A DNA stretch of 49,177 nucleotides. It comes from Phascolarctobacterium sp. (GTDB lineage Bacteria; Bacillota; Negativicutes; Acidaminococcales; Acidaminococcaceae). How positions within the stretch are numbered: position 1 is the first letter of the stretch; every line of letters starts with the position of its first letter. Shown one piece after another: positions 17,223-26,673 of this stretch. A model generated the notes under the pieces. The model did no database searches. It was given only the letters and a program-made list of their open reading frames with translations, and was not told where the DNA came from. Both the position numbers and the translations under genes were made by a program. The stretch lies in the NCBI GenBank assembly GCA_017452325.1, contig JAFTMR010000059.1, forward strand, positions 1 to 49,177, read 5' to 3'.

Positions 17223-19502
17223 TTGTCGAAGAAGACCAAACAATCCACCCAAAAGAATACCGGTGTAAAGCGCTTGCTGGGAATTGTACTTATTCTCTTT
17301 TCCGGCGCAGCTGCCTTTGCCTGCTTAAAGCAGCCTACAGAGGGAATGCTTGGTCTATTAGCAGAGCTATTGGCTCACTACTTAGGCGAGTATGGTATTG
17401 TGTTGTCCATCATCTGTTTTTTGCTGGGATGCAAAATCTTCTTCACCGCCAGAATCAACGCTTCTAAAAATCAGCAGTATCCGTCAAGCCCGGAGGCTAC
17501 TGCCCCAGGGCAAACCAAGATAAAATATATCTATGTTCCCGAAGCAAAACCGGAGCCTAAGAAAGAAGCTCCGCCTGAAAAAGTAGTGCGTAGTGTGTAT
17601 GACCAGGAGGAGTTTGAAGAATTTACTGAGGGTATAAAAAAGCCAAGTACCTTCCGTAAAATCTTAAACTATAATTCCAGTAGCACCTATGGCGATGAAC
17701 AGACCAGGGAAGAGCTGGCGCAGGACCCGGTACAGGTTCCCGAGTGGCAGGAGGATAAGCAGTCCGTAATTTTGCGACCAATCATCAATTACGATACTGC
17801 CTCTGATAAAGCTTCTAAAGACTTGTTCCCACCTGAGAGCCAGCCGCTTGCAGAAAGGGAACAGCGCAAATCCATCATCTTTAATAATTATGCCAAGAAG
17901 GATGAACTTGAGGTGGAGGAGTATCCCAAGCCCAAGATTATCAAAGAAGCTGCCAAGGAGCCTGAAATTACTATTATCGACAGTGCGGATAAGATTCAAG
18001 CTGTGGCAGATAAAGCTTCCCAAGGCAAGCTGTTCAGCGAAGATACTATAAAGAAATCTTCCTACAGGCTTCCCCCCTTGGAAATTTTAGACAAACCCAT
18101 CGTAACTGACCCTGTTTCCTACAAGACAGATATTATGCGCCAATGCTCCGTCTTGGAGCAAACCTTGGCAGATTTCAAGGTACGCGCAAAGGTGATAGCC
18201 GTTACCAGAGGGCCTTCCGTTACCCGCTTTGAGCTGGAGCCGGCTGCCGGAGTGAAGGTAAGCTCCGTAGTAAATCTGGCTGATGATATCGCCTTAAAGC
18301 TGGCTGCACCTGGTGTACGCATTGAAGCGCCCATTCCAGGCAAGGCTGCCATCGGTATTGAAGTACCCAATATTAAAAATGACCCTGTAAACTTCCGCGA
18401 GGTAGTGGATAACGATATTGTGCGCAAGCAGGAATCCAAACTGTGCATAGGCTTGGGTAAGGATATCAGCGGGAACATTATCCCTGCTGATTTATCCAAG
18501 ATGCCCCATCTATTGGTGGCAGGCTCCACCGGTTCAGGTAAATCCGTTTGCATTAACACTATTATCGCCGGTATTTTATATAAGGCTCATCCGGATGAGG
18601 TTAAGCTTATTCTGGTAGACCCTAAGGTTGTAGAATTATCTAATTACAATGGTATTCCTCATTTGCTGGTTCCGGTAGTGACTGATGCCAAGAAGGCGGC
18701 TTCCGCTCTTCACTGGGCAGTTGCTGAAATGGAAAGACGTTATAAAGCTTTTGCTGATAACCATGTACGTGAAATCAAAAGCTATAATGAGCAGGCAATT
18801 GAGAAAATGCCCTATATTGTCATCATCATTGATGAATTGTCTGATTTGATGATGGTGGCTAAGGTTGATGTAGAAGACGCCATATTGCGTCTTGCCCAGA
18901 AGGCACGTGCTGCAGGTATTCACTTAATCCTGGCTACACAAAGACCTTCCGTTGACGTTATTACAGGTATTGTCAAAGCAAACATTCCCTCCCGTATTGC
19001 CTTTGCAGTATCTTCACAAACAGATTCCCGTACCATTCTCGATATGGGTGGAGCAGAAAAGCTTTTGGGTAAGGGTGATATGCTCTTTTATCCCATTGGC
19101 TACAACAAACCGGTGCGTGTACAAGGCGCCTTTGTCAGTGATGCAGAGCTCAATCGAGTAGTGGATTTTATTATCAAGCAATCCATCCCTGTAGAATACA
19201 GGGAAGAAGTTACTACCCAAGCCCTTGAATGTGATGCCAAGAATAACCTTGACCAAGAGGATGGCACTAATCAGATGGTGGAGGACGAACTATTTGAGGA
19301 CGCTCTTCGCCTTGTGCTGGATATGGGGCAAGCCTCTTCCTCCATGCTGCAGCGTCGTTTCCGTATTGGCTATACTCGAGCTGCACGCTTGGTAGATACT
19401 ATGGAGGAGCTGGGGATAGTAGGTCAATCAGTTGGTAGTAAGCCTCGTGAAGTAATCCTGTCACGTCAAGAAATTGAAGAAAGATTTTTAAGCAATGATT
19501 AA
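17223..19502 (+). CDS. ftsK: DNA translocase FtsK/SpoIIIE
   Basis: Membrane-anchored ATPase that pumps DNA through the closing septum. The 759-residue protein shows membrane segments near residues 18-38 and 55-85 (fewer than the four often present), a charged linker of about 250 residues, then the motor domain with Walker A GSTGSGKS and Walker [11 protein letters not shown]. It ends in the gamma winged-helix domain (about 690-759, with [21 protein letters not shown]) that reads oriented KOPS/SRS sequences. The start is TTG at 17223 with GGAAGTG upstream. Its stop lies 14 bases before the rodZ-like start. The pairing with xerC elsewhere in the window fits chromosome dimer resolution. Confidence 0.95.
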   Translation: MSKKTKQSTQKNTGVKRLLGIVLILFSGAAAFACLKQPTEGMLGLLAELLAHYLGEYGIVLSIICFLLGCKIFFTARINASKNQQYPSSPEATAPGQTKIKYIYVPEAKPEPKKEAPPEKVVRSVYDQEEFEEFTEGIKKPSTFRKILNYNSSSTYGDEQTREELAQDPVQVPEWQEDKQSVILRPIINYDTASDKASKDLFPPESQPLAEREQRKSIIFNNYAKKDELEVEEYPKPKIIKEAAKEPEITIIDSADKIQAVADKASQGKLFSEDTIKKSSYRLPPLEILDKPIVTDPVSYKTDIMRQCSVLEQTLADFKVRAKVIAVTRGPSVTRFELEPAAGVKVSSVVNLADDIALKLAAPGVRIEAPIPGKAAIGIEVPNIKNDPVNFREVVDNDIVRKQESKLCIGLGKDISGNIIPADLSKMPHLLVAGSTGSGKSVCINTIIAGILYKAHPDEVKLILVDPKVVELSNYNGIPHLLVPVVTDAKKAASALHWAVAEMERRYKAFADNHVREIKSYNEQAIEKMPYIVIIIDELSDLMMVAKVDVEDAILRLAQKARAAGIHLILATQRPSVDVITGIVKANIPSRIAFAVSSQTDSRTILDMGGAEKLLGKGDMLFYPIGYNKPVRVQGAFVSDAELNRVVDFIIKQSIPVEYREEVTTQALECDAKNNLDQEDGTNQMVEDELFEDALRLVLDMGQASSSMLQRRFRIGYTRAARLVDTMEELGIVGQSVGSKPREVILSRQEIEERFLSND

Positions 19503-19515
19503 GGGGGATAATCAA

Positions 19516-20292
19516 ATGGATAGCATAGGTAAAATATTATATGAAGCAAGAGCAGCTAAAGGTTTGACCCTTCTTGATGCGGAAAAAGCTACAAGTATTC
19601 GTTGCTCTTATTTAGATGCTCTGGAGCAGGACGACTACAGTAAATTGCCGGAGGAAGTCTTCATTAAAGGTATTATCCGTAATTATGGCAACTATTTAGG
19701 TTTAAATGGTCCTGAGCTGGTGGATATGTACAAGGCTGCCAAGGCAGGCACCGGTGTAGAAAATGTTAAAAGCCAAGGTATCCGCGAGGTAGATACCGTT
19801 AAATTAAATATTTCTCTTAAACAGCATCGTAGTGTAGGTAGCGGAGTTAGCGCTTATCAAGGCCCCACCCCTAAAAAGAACCTGGCTAAACAGATTTTTG
19901 CAGGCGCTTTGGGTGTGGTAGTTCTGGTGAGTGGCTATTTCTTGATGCCTAAGGCAATGGAATGGTTACATAAGGACGACGCAGCTGATGCTCCTGTAGT
20001 AGCAGTAGTACCCAGTCCCGCAGAAACCCAAAAGGTGGAAGCAGTAGCCCCGGTTGTTGAAAAGGTAATGGTAGAAATGATTGCCCATGGTGATTGTTGG
20101 CTGGAAGTAAATGCCGACGGCAAAAGTGTTTATGAGGGAATGTTACGCGCTAAAGACGTAAAGACCTTTGATGCCAACGAAAAGCTGATTGTCAAATACG
20201 GCAATGTAGGCGTTATGGAAGTGAAGGTAAATGGTCAGCCTGTAAGCATGCAAGGCGAACAGGGCGTAGCCATTAAAACTTATACAAAATAA
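19516..20292 (+). CDS. RodZ-like helix-turn-helix membrane protein (DUF4115)
   Basis: A 258-residue cytoskeleton-type protein. It begins with an HTH_25 domain (about 4-70; IGKILYEARAAKGLTLLDAE), then a linker, a single membrane helix (about 123-142, with GALGVVVLVSGYFLM) and a C-terminal DUF4115 domain of beta type (EMIAHGDCWLEVNADGKSVYEG). RodZ links MreB to the elongation machinery; many Firmicute proteins of this build are called YmfM. I choose the ATG at 19516, seven bases after GGGGG; an ATG at 19495 overlapping ftsK is less well placed. Its position between ftsK and ygiQ-rimO matches known Firmicute gene order. Confidence 0.88.
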   Translation: MDSIGKILYEARAAKGLTLLDAEKATSIRCSYLDALEQDDYSKLPEEVFIKGIIRNYGNYLGLNGPELVDMYKAAKAGTGVENVKSQGIREVDTVKLNISLKQHRSVGSGVSAYQGPTPKKNLAKQIFAGALGVVVLVSGYFLMPKAMEWLHKDDAADAPVVAVVPSPAETQKVEAVAPVVEKVMVEMIAHGDCWLEVNADGKSVYEGMLRAKDVKTFDANEKLIVKYGNVGVMEVKVNGQPVSMQGEQGVAIKTYTK

Positions 20293-20307
20293 TTTCGGAG
20301 AAATACG

Positions 20308-22227
20308 ATGAAAAAGTTTTTACCGATTTCTAAAGAAGAAATTGTAGAACGTGGCTGGGAGCAGATAGATTTTTTATTCGTAAGTGGTGACGCTTATGTT
20401 GACCATCCCTCCTTTGGCCCCGCTGTAATTTGCAGAGTGCTGGAAGCTCAAGGCTACAGAGTAGCTTTGCTGTGCCAGCCTGAATGGGACAAGCCCCACC
20501 GTTTCGCTGCCTTAGGCAAGCCTCGTTTAGGGGTTATGATTTCCGGTGGTAATCTTGATTCTATGCTGTGTCACTATACAGCTGCCAAAAAACCACGTAC
20601 TAATGATAAATATACTCCTGGTGGCGAAATGGGTAAGCGCCCTGACCATGCAACCATGGTTTACGCACAACAGGTAAAGAAGCTGTGGCCGGAGCTGCCT
20701 GTAATAATTGGTGGCATTGAAGCCAGTCTTAGACGTTTTGTGCATTTTGATTACTGGGAAAATAAATTACTGCCTTCCATTTTGGAAAGCAGTGGTGCTG
20801 ATTTGCTGGTTTACGGCATGGGTGAGAAGCAGGTAGTAGAAATTGCCGACTATCTTGCCGGCGGCGCTTCTCTTGAGGATATGCACTACATCCGCGGTAC
20901 AGCTTATATTAGTAGTACTAAACCTGAGCTGGACGAAAAAGAATATGTGGAACTGCCTTCTTTAGCAGAGATTAAAAATGACAAGGCACTCTTTGCCAAA
21001 GCATACAAGCTGCAAAGCAGGGAGCAGGATCCCTTCTATGGCAAAACAGTAATCCAAAAGGGTGTAAAGAAATATATAGTTCAGAATCCTTCTACCTATC
21101 CCTTGGAGCAGGCAGAGATGGACGCTATCTATGATTTAGATTATATGCGTGACTGTCACCCCTCCTATAAGCCTTTTGGCGGAATTGCTGCTTTGGAAGA
21201 GGTACAGTTCAGTATTGTAAGCTGTCGTGGCTGCTTCGGAAGCTGCTCCTTCTGTGCCATCCATGCTCATCAGGGACGCATCATCCAAGCGCGCAGTCAT
21301 GAATCCATCCTACGTGAAGCAAAGATTATTTCTCAATTACCTGGGTTCAAGGGCTATATCCACGATGTGGGTGGCCCCACTGCCAACTTCCGTCATCCCT
21401 CCTGTGCTAAACAGTTGAAGGTGGGTGTGTGCAAGGATAGACAGTGCCTGTTCCCCAATCCCTGTCCCAACATTAACGCTGACCACAGCGATTACATCTC
21501 CTTGCTACGCAAGGTAAGGGCTTTGCCGGGTATAAAAAAAGTTTTTATCCGCAGTGGTATTCGCTTTGACTACCTCTTAGCAGATAAAAACCTTAATTTC
21601 TTAGATGAGCTGTGCCGCTTCCATGTGAGTGGGCAGTTGAAGATTGCTCCCGAGCATGTAGCACCTCCCGTTTTAGAAAAGATGGGCAAGCCGGGTAAGG
21701 AAGTTTATACCCGCTTTATGCGCCTATTTGATAAAAAGAATAAGGAAATTGGCTTACCCCAATATCTTGTTCCTTATTTTATTTCCAGTCATCCCGGCTG
21801 TACCTTAAACAATGCGGTAGAGCTGGCAGAATTCTTGCGTGATATTAAGCACCACCCCCAACAGGTACAAGACTTTATTCCTACTCCGGGTAGTGCGTCC
21901 ACTGCCATGTATTATTCAGGTATTGACCCTGAAACCGGTAAATCTGTATTCGTGGCACGCAATCCCCATGATAAAGCAATGCAAAGAGCGTTGATGCAGT
22001 ATCGTAATCCTAACAATCGTCAACTGGTGTTAGAAGCACTGCAGAAAGCTAATCGAATGGACTTGGTGGGCAGTGGTCCCAAATGCTTAATTTATGTGGA
22101 CGATAAGAAGCCTAACAGACGTTTGGGCAATAAGCCTGGCGCTACTAAGGCTAATAGTAATAAACCCTACAATAAACATGTAGCCGGAAAAACTAGCGGC
22201 AAGCCCCATACCCGTAAATATAAATGA
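20308..22227 (+). CDS. YgiQ-family radical SAM protein
   Basis: A 639-residue member of the UPF0313/YgiQ family, whose reaction is not established. The family N-terminus is present (WEQIDFLFVSGDAYVDHPSF). The radical SAM cluster motif lies near residues 311-318 as CFGSCSFC, giving C-x3-C-x2-C. The late segment IAPEHVAPPVLEKMGKPG and a basic, Asn/Lys-rich tail (about 605-639) are also typical. It forms a close run with the rodZ-like gene (15-base gap) and the following lipoprotein gene. The radical SAM chemistry releases 5'-deoxyadenosine, which is relevant to the nucleoside-salvage operons downstream. Confidence 0.93.
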   Translation: MKKFLPISKEEIVERGWEQIDFLFVSGDAYVDHPSFGPAVICRVLEAQGYRVALLCQPEWDKPHRFAALGKPRLGVMISGGNLDSMLCHYTAAKKPRTNDKYTPGGEMGKRPDHATMVYAQQVKKLWPELPVIIGGIEASLRRFVHFDYWENKLLPSILESSGADLLVYGMGEKQVVEIADYLAGGASLEDMHYIRGTAYISSTKPELDEKEYVELPSLAEIKNDKALFAKAYKLQSREQDPFYGKTVIQKGVKKYIVQNPSTYPLEQAEMDAIYDLDYMRDCHPSYKPFGGIAALEEVQFSIVSCRGCFGSCSFCAIHAHQGRIIQARSHESILREAKIISQLPGFKGYIHDVGGPTANFRHPSCAKQLKVGVCKDRQCLFPNPCPNINADHSDYISLLRKVRALPGIKKVFIRSGIRFDYLLADKNLNFLDELCRFHVSGQLKIAPEHVAPPVLEKMGKPGKEVYTRFMRLFDKKNKEIGLPQYLVPYFISSHPGCTLNNAVELAEFLRDIKHHPQQVQDFIPTPGSASTAMYYSGIDPETGKSVFVARNPHDKAMQRALMQYRNPNNRQLVLEALQKANRMDLVGSGPKCLIYVDDKKPNRRLGNKPGATKANSNKPYNKHVAGKTSGKPHTRKYK

Positions 22228-22238
22228 TGGAGAGATAG

Positions 22239-23228
22239 ATGGTTCGTAAAATTTTTGCAGCTCTACTACTGCTGCTTACATTAGTCATTGCAGCCTGTGG
22301 AGAGCAGCCTGAGAAAAAAGAACAAAAGAATTTGGTGCTTTACTCTCAGCTAGAGCAAGGTTTTACTGAAGCACTCTTGAGCTCCTACGCCGAAACCAAT
22401 ACCGGCTTGAAGCTAACAGCTATTTATGAGCTCAAACCGGAATCCGTCAAGCCGGATATCATTCTGGCAGAGCGTAATGTACTGCTGGACTTACGGGGCA
22501 GCAATGCTCTGCAGGCTATAGTGTCTGACGTGGGGGACAGATTGCCCGTAAAATTTAAAGATGATAAGGGTTTTTGGTATGGTGTGTTTTATGACCCCAC
22601 TGTGTTTTTGATTAATCAACAGTACGCACGCACTGTAGGTCAGGAAAAACTGCGCAGCTGGTCTGACTTAGAATACAATAAAGATGACCTGCGTATCACT
22701 ATGGAAAATCTTTCTAGCAGTGATAGCTCCATTAATTTTCTGACCAGCTTGGCTTCCAATTTGGGAGAGTCTAAGACCTTAAATTATCTTTGGAATATCA
22801 ATCGTCATATAGAGCAATATGCCAAGTTTCCCTTTACTCCTATTAGAATGGCAGCGGTGGGTGATGCGGACATAGCAATAACAAAACAAAGTTTTGTGTC
22901 CAAGTATCTTGAAAATAATTTTCCTGCCTATGTTATTTATCCCAAGGAGGGGACTCCCATCAATTTATATGGTGGCGCTGTCTATAAGGAATGTACTAAT
23001 CCTCAGGCAGCTACTAAATTTATAAATTGGCTAATTGCAGATGAGGCGGTAAAATATGTATCCCAAACCATCGATACAGGGTATATGTTTCTTTTACCGC
23101 AGGGGATTAACGGCTCTGCTGCTAATCCGGAATTTTTATGGTTGAACACCAGCTATTTAAGTAAAGAGCAGCAGGATGCTTTAATTTCCAATTGGTTGGA
23201 AAATGTTAGGTTCAATAAGAACAATTAG
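22239..23228 (+). CDS. Periplasmic-type extracellular solute-binding lipoprotein, orphan
   Basis: A 329-residue binding protein with a lipoprotein signal peptide: basic start, Leu run and lipobox IAAC with Cys20 as the lipidation site. The rest resembles family 1 extracellular solute-binding proteins (iron/thiamine/polyamine class): NLVLYSQLEQGFTEALLSSY near the start, FWYGVFYDPTVFLINQQYA in the middle and AATKFINWLIADEAVKYV near the end. Ligand unknown. It lies between ygiQ and rimO with gaps of about 10 bases, but no ABC permease or ATPase gene is near. It could serve a transporter encoded elsewhere or have another role. Confidence 0.8.
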   Translation: MVRKIFAALLLLLTLVIAACGEQPEKKEQKNLVLYSQLEQGFTEALLSSYAETNTGLKLTAIYELKPESVKPDIILAERNVLLDLRGSNALQAIVSDVGDRLPVKFKDDKGFWYGVFYDPTVFLINQQYARTVGQEKLRSWSDLEYNKDDLRITMENLSSSDSSINFLTSLASNLGESKTLNYLWNINRHIEQYAKFPFTPIRMAAVGDADIAITKQSFVSKYLENNFPAYVIYPKEGTPINLYGGAVYKECTNPQAATKFINWLIADEAVKYVSQTIDTGYMFLLPQGINGSAANPEFLWLNTSYLSKEQQDALISNWLENVRFNKNN

Positions 23229-23238
23229 GAGGAAAGCA

Positions 23239-24558
23239 ATGAAATTAGGAATGGTAAGCCTTGGTTGTCCTAAGAACTTAGTTGATTCCGAGGTTATGTT
23301 GGGCATAATTCGTGAAAAGAATTTAGAAATTACTAATGATCCTTCCGAGGCAGATATTATCATCGTTAATACCTGTGGTTTTATCGAAAGTGCTAAGGAA
23401 GAATCTATAAATACAATTTTACAAATGGCTGAATACAAGGTGGAAGGTAACTGCAAATACTTGCTGATGACCGGTTGCCTTGGTCAACGCTATGCTGATG
23501 AGCTTTTTGAAAATATGCCGGAGGTAGATGCTATAGTTGGTAAAGATAGCTTTACCGATATTGGCTGGGTGCTTGATGAGGTTATTGCTGGCAAGCGCCT
23601 GTTACATTTAGAAAAAAATACTACCCTTAGCAATCAACCGCGAATGCTTACTACTCCTAATTATATGGCTTATCTGAAGATTGCTGAAGGCTGTGATAAC
23701 TGCTGTTCCTACTGTGCTATTCCGCAGATTTGCGGTCCCTATACAAGCCGTCCCTACGAAGAGGTTATGGCAGAAGCAAGAGAATTGGCTGCCAGTGGTA
23801 TTAAGGAAATCATTGTCGTAGCGCAAGATACTACTCGTTATGGCGAAGACCTGTACGGCAAACTGATGCTACCCCAACTCTTAAAGGACTTAAACGAACT
23901 GGAAGGGGTGGAGTGGATTCGCGTAATGTACCTCTATCCCAATAACTTTAATGACGAACTCATAGAAGCTTTTGCCAGCTTGGACAAGGTTTGTAAATAT
24001 ATAGATATTCCTCTGCAGCACGCAAGTGATGCCTTGCTCAGCAGCATGAACCGTTATGATACTAAAGCAGAGGTTGAAGCTTTACTTGCTAAGCTGCGTA
24101 CAAGAATCCCCGAAATTGTAATCAGGACTACCTTTATCGTTGGGTTCCCTGGTGAAACTGATGAAGACTTTGAAATCCTGAAGGACTTTGTTACTGTGCA
24201 ACGCTTTGAAAATGCAGGAGTATTCCAGTATTCTCAAGAGGATGGTACCGTTGCAGGAGCAATGCCCAATCAAATTCCTGAAGAAATCAAAGAAAACCGT
24301 TATCATGAGCTGATGGCGTTACAAGCAGAAATTTCTGAAGAACTGCACCAAGAAATGGAAGATAAAGAAGTAACCGTTGTAATTGAAGGCTTTGATGGAG
24401 AGAATCCGGAGCTGGCTGTTGCGCGTTCCTACCGCGAAGCACCAGAAATTGACGGCAATATTTTTGTTGAAAATGCTGGCGATTTAAACATAGGTGACTT
24501 CATTAAAGTACGCATCTTACAAGGCTTTACTTACGAAATGGTGGCTGAAAAAATATGA
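23239..24558 (+). CDS. rimO: Ribosomal protein S12 methylthiotransferase RimO
   Basis: Radical SAM enzyme that adds a methylthio group to an aspartate of ribosomal protein S12. The 439-residue protein has the N-terminal UPF0004 domain (SLGCPKNLVDSE, NTCGFIESAKEES) for the second iron-sulfur cluster, the radical SAM motif CDNCCSYC (C-x3-C-x2-C), and a C-terminal TRAM domain (about 375-439). The SLGCPKNLVDSE opening separates RimO from MiaB. The start at 23239 follows AGGAGG. Its stop overlaps the next start in an ATGA arrangement, so translation of pncC is probably coupled. Confidence 0.96.
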   Translation: MKLGMVSLGCPKNLVDSEVMLGIIREKNLEITNDPSEADIIIVNTCGFIESAKEESINTILQMAEYKVEGNCKYLLMTGCLGQRYADELFENMPEVDAIVGKDSFTDIGWVLDEVIAGKRLLHLEKNTTLSNQPRMLTTPNYMAYLKIAEGCDNCCSYCAIPQICGPYTSRPYEEVMAEARELAASGIKEIIVVAQDTTRYGEDLYGKLMLPQLLKDLNELEGVEWIRVMYLYPNNFNDELIEAFASLDKVCKYIDIPLQHASDALLSSMNRYDTKAEVEALLAKLRTRIPEIVIRTTFIVGFPGETDEDFEILKDFVTVQRFENAGVFQYSQEDGTVAGAMPNQIPEEIKENRYHELMALQAEISEELHQEMEDKEVTVVIEGFDGENPELAVARSYREAPEIDGNIFVENAGDLNIGDFIKVRILQGFTYEMVAEKI

Positions 24559-25052
24559 TTCCTAATGCTTTGGCAATCACCCTGGGTGATGAACTACTGG
24601 CACAACATAAAACCTTAGCCTTTGCAGAATCCTGTAGTGGGGGACTGGCAAGCAGTTTAGTTACTGATGTTGCAGGCAGCTCTGCCTATTTACTAGGATC
24701 TGCTGTTACATATACTAATGAAGGAAAACGTAAACTTCTTGGTGTAGAGCAAGCCACTCTAGATGTTTATGGTGCTGTTAGCGAGCAGACTGCCCTTCAA
24801 ATGGCACAGGGCGTGCGTAAATTATTTGGTAGTGATTACGGCGTAGGCATTACCGGCAATGCTGGCCCTGGTGGTAGCGAAGGTAAGCCTGTTGGTTTAG
24901 TTTATATTGCCATAGCAACAGAAAATGATGTATACTGTGAAGAGCTTACTTTTACAGCTGATAGAATAGAAAATAAACTGCGAATCGCCCTGAAAGCGAT
25001 ATCTATGGTTATTGATAAATTAAGAGTAAAGAAGATGGAGGAAAATACTTAA
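24555..25052 (+). CDS. pncC: Nicotinamide-nucleotide amidohydrolase PncC (CinA C-terminal domain)
   Basis: A 165-residue stand-alone CinA C-terminal domain that deamidates NMN to nicotinate mononucleotide in NAD recycling. The motif TLAFAESCSGGLASSLVTDVAGSS appears at residues 17-40 in split form and includes the conserved Ser-Gly-Gly; VGITGNAGPGG follows near residue 99. The N-terminal MoaB-like domain of full CinA is absent, as in many PncC proteins. It overlaps rimO by 4 bases and the helicase gene by 1 base, so it is locked in one operon. Confidence 0.93.
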   Translation: MIPNALAITLGDELLAQHKTLAFAESCSGGLASSLVTDVAGSSAYLLGSAVTYTNEGKRKLLGVEQATLDVYGAVSEQTALQMAQGVRKLFGSDYGVGITGNAGPGGSEGKPVGLVYIAIATENDVYCEELTFTADRIENKLRIALKAISMVIDKLRVKKMEENT

Positions 25053-26644
25053 TGACAAATACTCAAAAAGAAATGTTTGGTGAACTTTTACTGGATAAAA
25101 AGATTGTTGCCGCACTGACTGATATGGGCTTTGAAGAACCCTCTCCCATTCAGGCAGAGACTATTCCCTTGGTATTGGAAGGACACGATGTAATTGGTCA
25201 AGCACAAACTGGTACCGGTAAAACTGCTGCCTTTGGTATTCCTTTGGTACAAAGCATCACCGACCATCGTCATATCCAAGCTTTGATTATGACCCCGACT
25301 CGTGAGCTTGCCATCCAAGTTGCAGAAGAAGTTAGCAAAATTGGACGCACCACTCGTATCAAAGCCTTGCCTGTTTACGGCGGTCAACCCATTGAACGTC
25401 AAATCAAAGCCTTGAAAAATAATGTACAAATTGTAATTGGTACACCTGGTCGTTTGATTGACCACATCAACCGTCGTACCATTAAACTTGACCATATTAA
25501 ATTCTTGGTATTGGACGAAGCTGACGAAATGCTGGATATGGGTTTTGTTGACGACATGGAAGAAATCATGCGCAACCTGCCTTCCGAACGTCAAACCTTG
25601 TTGTTCTCTGCAACCATGCCTCGTCCCATCTTGAGCTTGACCAAGAAATATATGAAAGCTCCTAAAAACGTAGCAGTAAGCAAAGAAGACCTTACCGTTC
25701 CTCTGATTGAACAATACTACTACGAAACTAAAGATAAGATTGAAGGCTTGTGCCGTTTGTTAGACGCTGAAATCGATGGTAAACTGATTATCTTCTGCCG
25801 TACTAAAAAGGGTGTAGATGACCTTGCTATTGCGCTTTCCAGTCGTGGCTACTTAGTTGAAGGCTTGCATGGTGACTTGAGCCAAACTCAACGTGACCGC
25901 GTCATGAAAAAGTTCCGCGAAGGCTCTGCAGAAGTCCTCATTGCTACTGATGTTGCAGCTCGTGGTATTGATATTGATAACATCACCCATGTTATTAACT
26001 TTGATATTCCCCAAGATCCGGAAAGCTATGTACACCGCATTGGTCGTACTGGTCGCGCAGGTAATACTGGTGTAGCAATGACCTTCATCACTCCGCGTGA
26101 ATTCCGTCAATTGAAACTTATTGAACGCATTATTCACACTAAGATTCAACGTCGTCAACTGCCTACCGCAGCCAACGTGATTGAACGTCAACGTGAACAA
26201 ATCATCAGCAAAATGCAAACCGTACTGGAAATGAATCACTACCAAGATTACATGAGCATTGCTGAAAGCCTGCTTGATGATTACTCCGCGGAAGATGTAG
26301 CAGCTGCTGCAATCAAATTGATGCAAGAGGGCAACAAAGCCTTGGAAGCACCCCAAGAGGATATCATCGCTGCTGATCTGCAAAACACTGGCGGTCGTCC
26401 GGGGATGGTGCGCCTGTTTATCAATGTTGGTCGTGCACAACGCATCAGCGTTAAAGACATTATCAGCACCATTGCTATTGAATCTGATATTCCTGCTCGT
26501 GACATCGGTAAAATAGATATCTATGATAAATTTACTTTCGTAGAAGTTCCTGATGATGTAGCGGAAAAAGTATTGGGTGCTATGCACAAAAACACCATTC
26601 GTGGTTATAAAATTAACGTGGAACCTGCTCGTGTTCGCAAATAA
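25052..26644 (+). CDS. DEAD-box ATP-dependent RNA helicase with DbpA-type RNA-binding domain
   Basis: A 530-residue helicase that unwinds RNA in ribosome assembly or mRNA decay. All core motifs are present: Q motif (FEEPSPIQAETIP), AQTGTGKT, PTRELAIQ, TPGRLID, DEAD, SAT, ARGIDI and HRIGRTGRAG. After the two RecA-like domains (to about residue 375) and a helical linker, the last 80 residues form a DbpA/CsdA-like RRM domain (MVRLFINVGRAQRI...). This build resembles CshA/DeaD. Its start overlaps the pncC stop as TAATG. Codon use here is strongly biased (CGT, GAA, ACC), suggesting high expression. Confidence 0.94.
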   Translation: MTNTQKEMFGELLLDKKIVAALTDMGFEEPSPIQAETIPLVLEGHDVIGQAQTGTGKTAAFGIPLVQSITDHRHIQALIMTPTRELAIQVAEEVSKIGRTTRIKALPVYGGQPIERQIKALKNNVQIVIGTPGRLIDHINRRTIKLDHIKFLVLDEADEMLDMGFVDDMEEIMRNLPSERQTLLFSATMPRPILSLTKKYMKAPKNVAVSKEDLTVPLIEQYYYETKDKIEGLCRLLDAEIDGKLIIFCRTKKGVDDLAIALSSRGYLVEGLHGDLSQTQRDRVMKKFREGSAEVLIATDVAARGIDIDNITHVINFDIPQDPESYVHRIGRTGRAGNTGVAMTFITPREFRQLKLIERIIHTKIQRRQLPTAANVIERQREQIISKMQTVLEMNHYQDYMSIAESLLDDYSAEDVAAAAIKLMQEGNKALEAPQEDIIAADLQNTGGRPGMVRLFINVGRAQRISVKDIISTIAIESDIPARDIGKIDIYDKFTFVEVPDDVAEKVLGAMHKNTIRGYKINVEPARVRK

Positions 26645-26673
26645 AATTTACGACATTGTAGAGGCGTAATATA

